Shown here: piece after piece, positions 56,897-64,000 of the stretch
Layout: each line of letters begins with the position of its first letter
Numbering within the stretch: the first letter of the stretch is position 1
Source of the DNA: Mytilus galloprovincialis
Lineage: Eukaryota > Mollusca > Bivalvia > Mytilida > Mytilidae
Assembly: GCF_965363235.1 (NCBI RefSeq)
Contig: NC_134847.1
Span: 61,350,439 to 61,414,438, forward strand
Direction: 5' to 3'
Length of the DNA: 64,000 nucleotides
The notes under the pieces: generated by a model
The model's database searches: none
What the model was told of the DNA's origin: nothing
Seen by the model: only the letters and a program-made list of their open reading frames with translations
Position numbers and translations under genes: made by a program

Positions 56897-57400
56897 GCCA
56901 AAGGTTACGATTCATTCTCCTCCTCTCCACCCGTGGCAGATGAAGTCAAAAATTGTGATAACAATGTTGCGCCATTTATCAGTTCATTAAAGTCACGCCC
57001 ATTCCGACTTTATTATTATTGACCAATGGTAGCACTTGAACTCACTTCAGTGTGGAGGTGAACACATTTATAACGTCTAGAGTTTATCAACCCGGAGAAG
57101 GAGGAAACGAAAAAATAAATTGAAAGTCCAACATGCAAGAAAACATACACAAGAACATCTATTAGTTGATTAAGAACTTTCAAATTGTCACTAAACATCG
57201 TCGTATTTTTTTGGTCGCAAAGACTTGTTGCACAATCAGCACGTGGCAAGTATTTACCTACATTTTCTAAATTTACACGGGGTCAAGTTATAGACGCATT
57301 GAATGACTGCAACCAATGAAAACCATTACCTAATGGATCCAAAATTCTCTCTTCATCTGCCAAGGGTACAGATGAGAGAAGTGAATCGTAACCCTTAGCC
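56897..57400. mobile_element. TIR element with GGTTACGATTCA ends, about 0.5 kb
   Basis: The left side reads GCCAAAGGTTACGATTCATT followed by GTGGCAGATGAAG. The right side, reversed, reads GGCTAAGGGTTACGATTCAC followed by CTTGGCAGATGAAG. The imperfect inverted repeats extend over about 55 bases. No clear target duplication was seen. A plus-strand open frame across the left end (56831-57022) is incidental. Confidence 0.65.
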
Positions 57401-57654
57401 AGCGAAGATAATGTCTTTTCGGTTATCATTTATTTTATGATAGGTCTTTCTGTTCAATTGAATCCACCTCCAGCAACATTAAACTCGAGTCGGGAAAGCT
57501 ATCACGAGATCACAGAGGCAGCTGTATGTAGTAACTTATTTATGAATTAGATTATTTAAAAATACTTACAAAAGTCTATCAGATTTAAAACCAAGAAAGA
57601 TATATCTGTACACAACAAACAATTTTCTTTTTTCTGAACTTAACATCTATATTT

Positions 57655-58185
57655 TTAATCATATATAAAATTGAGAATGAAAATGGAGAATGTGTCAAAG
57701 AGACAACAACACGAACATAGAACAAACAACAGCAGAAGGTCACCACCATGTCTTCAATGCGGTGTGAAATTCCCACACCCGGAGGCATCCTTCAGCTGGC
57801 CCCTAAACAAAAATATATACTAGTTCAGTAATAATGAACGCCATACTAAACTCCATATTGTACACAAGAAACTAAAATTAAACATAATACAAGACTAACA
57901 AAGGCCAGAGGCTCCTGACTTGGGACAGGCGCAAAAATGCGGCGGGGTTAAATATGTTTATGAGATCTCAACCCTCCCCATATACCTCTAGCCAATGCAG
58001 AAAAGTAAACGCATAACAATACGCACATTTAAATTCCGTTCAAGAGAAGCCCGAGTCTGATGTCAGAAGATGTAACCAAAGAAAATAAACAAAATGACAA
58101 TAATACATAAATAACAACAGACTACTAGCAGTTAACTGACATGCCAGCTCCAGACTACAATTAAACTGATTGAAAGATTATGTCT
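57655..58185 (-). repeat. Dispersed repeat family B, longest copy
   Basis: Inverted relative to 55245-55590 and extended at the far end by GTCTGATGTCAGAAGATGTA and ACTGACATGCCAGCTCCAGA. Together with 32445-32715 it defines most of the family B consensus in this window. Confidence 0.75.
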
Positions 58186-59330
58186 TCATCATATGAATAT
58201 CAGGCACAATCCTCCACGTTCTGGGTTTAGTATTCTTTATTTTCATTCCAGAATATTTCTTATATTTTTTGTATATAATTGATTGGATTCTAAACTTTGA
58301 TAACATCATATGTAGCAATGTAAAGTGTTTCTCTGGGCAACTATGAAGAATGAAGTTCACACAATAAGCAGAATAAATTATATGTGCTATTGATGTATCT
58401 ATTTAATTCATCCGGGTTTTTTACCAGAGATTATAAAACTATTTTACTAATGAGTTCGAAACTACAAGTATATCAAACAAACAAAACACCCGAAAAGTGG
58501 TAAAACTTCCCAATTAGAGACCAATAAGAGGTAGACTGAAGATTTCAGCCATGACATAATAGTATATCTTGTCTTGCTGATCTTTTTTAAAATGCAAGAT
58601 CCTGATCTTTTTAAAACAGCTTTCAAGATAAAAGGCAAAAATACAAAAAGGGGAACATAATAAATAAAGGGCAATAACTTCAATAAGAAAAAAACTATCA
58701 AATTTTATCATGTGACTTATTTGTAGATGTCTTGCTTATCAAGTTTACTTTTTTGAGGATTTTTATCTATCTAAAAGAATTACAAAAATGCATAAGAAAT
58801 GGGAAAAAACTCATTAAAGAATAATCACTTTAGAGGGGTGTCGACTGACGATTTAGATCATTTGATTTATTTGTTAGTCTTGTTTTGATGATAATTTGTG
58901 CATTTTAAAGTTTCTTGCTATCTATTATAATTTCAGAAATAAAAGGCAAATTTTAAAATATTGTAAAATGTGTTGTTTAATTAATGGTAATAAGTCTTGT
59001 AAAAAGTCGTTTGATAGATTAGATATAAATAGCCATTGGGAAGATTTCATCATCAGAAACATTTTAGCACTTGTCAGATTTCCACTATCTGAAGTGGTTT
59101 TCAAGATAATAATTATATAAACGAAACATACATTTTCCCTCTATGTTCGATTTATGCCATGTTGGCCATGTTTTTATGGCAAGCAGGGTCATCGTACATA
59201 GTTAATAAACAATATACCCTAATGATAATTGTGGCTAAGTACATGAACCTTCTGATCAGGTGAGCTAAAAGCAGTACATATGACACCATTTTGGTTTGTC
59301 CGAATACTTTAACCTGTCTTCTTTTTAAAT
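58186..59330. other. Intergenic, no gene seen
   Basis: Several open frames of 60-80 codons occur on both strands (58178-58360, 58462-58701, 58896-59120), but none shows family motifs or splice context. The right end (59255-59270) has GATCAGGTGAGCTAAAAGC, an end of the GCTCACC/GGTGAGC family. Confidence 0.45.
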
Positions 59331-59489
59331 TATTTTATTTGCATTTGTTTACATTATGCTTGTCAACATATGCCAACAATGAAAAACAAATTATCAAAAA
59401 TACCAAAATTAAACTTTGAATGCCAGACTTCGTTTTGGGTACATTTATTTGTGAAAAGAATACGGGATTGTAGTAAGGGTACAAGGCCG

Positions 59490-61870
59490 TACGGTTACCT
59501 ATAGTCAATTTCTGTGTCAGTTGGACTCTTGTAGAGATTTGTCTCATCTGTGGAACTGATATTCCATAACGGTCTACCAACTCGTGATGGTGTCCGTAAA
59601 CTTTACCAAGGGATGATTTCAACGTCACCAATTGGAACTCTGGGTTAAATAATTACCTTGTGATCAGCAACCCTCTATCAAGGAAATTCAAACCCGGGAA
59701 TATCATATCAATTAGAAGATATATACTTCGTCGGATGCAGGGGCTGCTGGAATATTTCTACATATATATAGAAATGGAGAGTTCACAAATGAGAAGCTGA
59801 AATTAATTGTTTTGTCGTAAAGTTTTGATTTCGCCTAACCCCCATTGTCAATTTCGAGGTGTTAGTCAAGATATGAGGCGATGGAATAGATGAGTTCAAT
59901 AAAGTCCCCAAACTTTGAATTATTTAGCGAGAGAACAGCATCTTTATAGCGGAAAGTAAAGTTAAGGAATACTGATAACTTTATTTCGTTCCTCTTAAAA
60001 GGTTCCTGTATGAAGTTAGCCTCATAAGAATAAAGGAACAAGTCGGCAAGAAGAGGGCACAGTTGGGTCCCAATGCAATGCCGATAGTTTGTTGAAAAAC
60101 ACGTCCGCCATCAACGTGACAAATGTATTGTCAATAATAAAATCAGGCATCTTGATAATGTAAGTTTCAGATAAGTTTTTGATTGAATCAGAGTTTGTTT
60201 ACAAGGTAGGATTAATCCCTCTCTAAGACAAGATACTTGTATCTACTCTGGCCATTCTTTTTTATATAACAAGGCAATACCAACTCTTGCAAATTGTCTT
60301 TTGGATATGAATGGGGAATACATGTGTAAAGTGTAGAAAAGTCAAATGTTTAAATACTATTGCCAGATGAAAGAGTCTTAGGTTGTTTATTAAACCAGGT
60401 TCAATCCACCATTTTCTACATAACAAAATGCCTGTACCAAGTCAGAAATGTGACAGCTGTTATCCATTTGTTTGATGTTTTTGAGCTTTTGATTTTGCCA
60501 TTGATTAGGGACTTTCCGTTTTAAATTTTCCTCGGAGTCCAGTTTTTTTGTGATTTACTTTTTTTATCTTTGGATTTTTTAATATCAACATTTGATTCTC
60601 GCCACTTCTTAAATATACAGTTTTACAATAATTTTGAAGCTCAGCTTTGAATGCTGATGTATTTGATGTAAGTAATTTAGAAAGAGGTTTTGTTGAGCAC
60701 TTGGAAGACTCAGCAATATAACGTTGTTTGTGTGGACACTTATGTAGTTTATGTAACCGATACAGTGATGAAATATCCAGTACTTCATTAAAATTCCATA
60801 GAAACATAGAACATAAATATGATTATCAGGATTTCCTCTTTAGTAAGTGTCGTGGGTGTATATATAGAGTTTCCAAGTGAATTGTCAATACCCTCTGCAT
60901 TTATCAAGCAGTTTATGTAATGTGATTTACACATAAAAATGTGTTGTTTGGGGCTTTATCCACGGAAACAACAACATATTTGTCATGAAGGTAAGACAAG
61001 TGTTTTGTAACAATTGGGTCTTTAAAGATTGACATCGCGAGGATATTAATATATCAATTCAGTTTCTTAATTCTGATATGTATCAACGACCACACAGCTT
61101 TAATAATTATGAAAAGAGTATCTACGTCTTCTTTCTTATGTTTAACCCATTGTCTGGCATAATTTTCGATAGAATCCATCAGTAATTGGAAGTTGTGTTT
61201 CCAATTGATGGATTTAGGCTCACGATATTTTGAACCTTTAGATAACACATTCCGCAGGGACGTGTTATTGACAAAGTTCAGGTTACAAATAATAACATGG
61301 CCAGTCGTATTATATATGAATGAGGAACTAGCATAGGTGCAATTTGGAGATTTAGACTTGAAGTCGTCAATGTTGAGATCCTGCAACTCGTGTTTGTAAT
61401 TTAACATATTAGTTTCAATTGGTTTGGTATAAGAATAAGAAATGATTGGTACTGTCTTATCTTTAAACATGGGAGGTATTTTCGATTGCACTAATTTATG
61501 TTGAAGGACAAAGCCCAAGTTGACGCTTCAGCATCTCTGTTGTCAAAAGAAAAATTAAAGGCAGGATCTTTTTTTTTTCATCTTTTCCAATGCAAACTGG
61601 TTTGAAAAGTTTGTGACTTGAAATATCCACCAAAATGAAAGCTGTAAGATTGTATTTGTTTGAATGGGGGTTTGTACCAGTGGTTTCCAAACATAAATTG
61701 AACAGAAAACGAAGTTTTGAAAAGAAAGGGTAATAAATGAAGGTTCGGGAAATGTGATGAATACCAAAAGGCTTTTGCATAAATGGCATCCGGTCATTGA
61801 TAGAGACATCCTTGGAATAACTAAATAGAATACCATACCAACAATAAGTTGATTCATTTTCCGTTCTAAA
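59490..61870 (-). mobile_element. Dead Penelope-like element, same family as 34.3 kb
   Basis: On the minus strand 61518-61054 reads [38 protein letters not shown] and DSIENYARQW. The stretch 60760-60600 reads LHKCPHKQRYIAESSKCSTK. Near 60100 the GIPMG block has become GIALGPNCA, and near 59960 the catalytic YIDD has become YKDA. Nearest the 3' end HHELVDRYGIS is kept, followed by a break with a family A piece at 59490-59545. It preserves more of the N-terminal region than the 34.3-kb copy, up to about 61870. A family C repeat lies inside at 60400-60560. Many frame breaks and changed catalytic residues show it is inactive. Confidence 0.8.
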
Positions 61871-61951
61871 CATTTGTGTGCAACTTCTTCAAACGTTACA
61901 CGTAACTATAATAATAAAACAAAATATATATACCATGTTTATTTTTTATTA

Positions 61952-63155
61952 GGGGACGACAATTTGATATTCGGGGGGGAGGGGGGTGATCGGTTATTTA
62001 TTTTTGTAAGCCAACAGGACCGATTATTCATTTTCTGCACTATTGAAGCAAGATTTTTCATTTTCATTAAAGCAAGGGACTGATTATTCAGTTTCACAAC
62101 TATATTTATCATATTCGAAGACACACAATTTTTAAATGATTTGTTTTGTAATAAATAATGTATAGTCAAGTCAGTATGTACCATTTAATCAGAATTGATG
62201 ATCATGCTCTGCAGAAATGAATCTTTTATATTCCCAACTGCATATACATGTATTGCATACATACATAAAAAAAATTGAAGGGTTTTGGAGCCACTGAAGG
62301 CCCAAGAAGCTATAGAACAAATGATGCAAAATCATGCTTTCTGTGTGTTCCGAAGACCCTTTCATAATCTGAAAATGCAAGTTTTCATTTAGTCATTTTT
62401 TTACAGTCTTTTGGTCTCAAAGCAAAATGTATAAATTCAGTGTAAGACTTAAGTTTCTAGGTACAACATCAAAAGACCAATGTGCATGATAAAGCAAAAT
62501 TAGAATTCACATAGTTAAGTCTGTGGCTGCTGTTTTTTTTTTAAAGTCAGGATCAAGTTCATAACAAAATTACTATATTTCAAAAGGAATGCAACACTGA
62601 CAGAATACAGAAGGGCAAACAATGAGCAAAAGACAAATAAATAAGAAACATTGTTCCCGAAAAATCAGGGCTAAGTCTGAAAGGAAACAGAACTTGCTTC
62701 TTGCAAGACACTCGCTGTGAACACAATTTGATATGTATACAAGCGTTTGGTTTTGAAATGTCCTACAAGAGGCATTTGCCTCAATGTAGTTACGGCCCTG
62801 TTAAAATAAAAGAGAGGTAAGGTTTCCTGAGACAATATACCTCAAATTTTCAGACATTTCATGTATTATTTATTTAAATAACACTTATTCTTTTATTATT
62901 AAAAAAATGGGAAGTGCTTCCCGATTTTTTTTTTTTTGGGGGGGGGGGGCAATGAATTAATAAAGAATCTGGTGCTATCTTATACTTTCGATTAGACCTG
63001 CTGAGTTATTTATTTTCAATACATTGAAAGTCAGGTAATTTATTTTCAAACTACCACAGAACAAACCATTTCTTTTTGTGATTATCAAGACTGAGTTATT
63101 TATTTTCAAAACCTGCCCCCCCCCCCCCCCCCCCGAATATCAAATGGTTGTACCC
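61952..63155. mobile_element. 1.2-kb TTA-flanked TIR element (Harbinger-type candidate)
   Basis: The left end reads GGGGACGACAATTTGATATT followed by CGGGGGGG. The right end, reversed, reads GGGTACAACCATTTGATATT followed by CGGGGGG. TTA lies on both sides (61949-61951 and 63156-63158). TTA duplications and GGG ends are typical of PIF/Harbinger elements. Next to each end are repeated GATTATTCA / GAGTTATTTATTTTCA words. No transposase frame is visible, so it is non-autonomous. Confidence 0.75.
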
Positions 63156-63345
63156 TTACCAACAAAACAGATAAAAATAAATACAATTATGTAAACAATT
63201 AACAAATAAATGATACGATTTCGTAAATCAACAATACTGATATACAAATAAGGATGATAATTTATGATAAAATATACATTTTTATGATCATGCATTCTGA
63301 ACAAATGAGTTTTTTTTTCAAACAGACTCTATTGTCTGCGTTCTG

Positions 63346-63960
63346 TCAGTTAGTTCGATCATTTTTCTGTATCTGTTTGACCATCCATCTAAAGCCATCA
63401 ACATATCCAATCTGTTGTACAACACTACTCATTACTAAGGTACATGGTCTGGTGCTGGATTTATCTTCTGTATTTACCTATAAATGGAGAATTTGTGAAC
63501 TTAGATTCAAGAAGATGTGGCATGAGTGCTAATGAGACAAATCTCCATCCAAGTCACAATTTGTCAAAAAAAAAACATTATAGGTCAAATTTATTTGTTT
63601 TACTTGACAGGATATAAATGAGAAAAAAGAAAAGTTTAAGAAAATATACTGTAATTGAGTATTAAGGTTAATGCTTTTCCTGCCCATCAACCAAATCGTC
63701 GAAAATTGGTACTCCACGAATATTAATAAGAATTCTAAGGTACGTCAATGAGAGTTCAAACAAAACTTTATGACCCCTTGGCTTTCTGTTTTATCATGCC
63801 TACTGTAATATCAGTTTTTCAAACTTACGTTTTCCGATAAGTACATGTTTATTCCAAGCTCTTGTATAAGTTGTTCTTTACCATAGCAACCATGTCTGTC
63901 TATTTTGTTACCAAGTATAAGGATTGGTACATCGGATACTATTTCATCTGTAAGAATACC
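63346..63960 (-). CDS. Sar1-like small GTPase, last two exons (5' part outside window)
   Basis: Two exons on the minus strand. The stretch 63960-63829 codes GILTDEIVSDVPILILGNKI and then DRHGCYGKEQLIQELGINMY. The stretch 63477-63346 codes a tail with RPCTLVMSSVVQQIGYVDGF and RWMVKQIQ to a TGA at 63346-63348. Both introns are phase 0 with clean AG and GTAAGT signals. VPILILGNKID is the G4 nucleotide-binding motif of Sar1/Arf GTPases, and the GY.DGFRWM..QI end is typical of Sar1. Sar1 drives COPII coat assembly at the ER. The segment between G4 and the end is shorter and more diverged than in ordinary Sar1 (GLYGQTTGKG-type sequence is missing), and the usual MCSV reads MSSV. It may be a divergent paralog. 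The G1-G3 exons should lie beyond base 64000. Confidence 0.8.
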
Positions 63961-64000
63961 CTGAATAAAAAGTTAACCTGATTATTATAATTAACTATTT

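Noticed and set aside
58178-59120. Several 60-79 codon frames on both strands
   Set aside because: No motif, no conservation within the window and no promoter or splice signals.

Overview
The window looks like bivalve mollusc DNA, most likely from a mussel (Mytilus or a close relative). This is inferred from AT-rich, intron-bearing genes, oyster-type I84 protease-inhibitor modules, and dense nested mobile DNA: Penelope-like elements, Helitrons, LINEs and many TIR elements. Species cannot be fixed from the sequence alone. Nothing bacterial, no rRNA, no tRNA and no CRISPR array was seen.

Layout. 0-1.2 kb: decayed Penelope-like element with a GIY-YIG region (minus strand). 2.0-3.95 kb: an exon coding for an IgGFc-binding-type N-terminal domain. 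7.4-11.0 kb: one copy of a duplicated block holding a three-exon inhibitor gene (minus strand). 11.0-21.0 kb: a 9,956-bp insertion with long terminal inverted repeats and a perfect 9-bp target duplication, itself full of nested repeats. 21.0-24.0 kb: the rest of the block, split by a Helitron and another insertion, ending in an orphan first exon of a second inhibitor gene. 24-34 kb: repeats, including a second Helitron, a TA microsatellite and an array of nuclear-receptor-like half-sites. 34.3-36.7 kb: Penelope-like element with a nearly complete RT. 36.7-40.3 kb: APE-type LINE. 40.3-45.5 kb: second block copy with two inhibitor genes head to head (41.9-44.8 minus, 45.4-47.1 plus). 51.2-54.2 kb: a fourth, histidine-rich inhibitor gene. 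55-63 kb: repeats and a dead Penelope-like copy. 63.3-64.0 kb: the last two exons of a Sar1-like small GTPase.

How it fits together. The host content is a cluster of small secreted proteins. Each is built as exon 1 (signal peptide), exon 2 (six-Cys module) and exon 3 (six-Cys module), all with phase-1 introns. The design matches the I84 serine protease inhibitors of oysters (cvSI type), which act against parasite subtilisins. A head-to-head pair of these genes was duplicated as one segment. Comparing the two copies acts as a built-in empty-site test: several mobile elements (TAGTGTATT, TA and TTAA duplications) are present in one copy and absent from the other. One copy lost most of its second gene and keeps only its first exon. 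The IgGFc-binding-like gene nearby is another secreted candidate defence protein.

All splice sites, domain calls and element boundaries were read by eye from the sequence; no alignment or database search was run.
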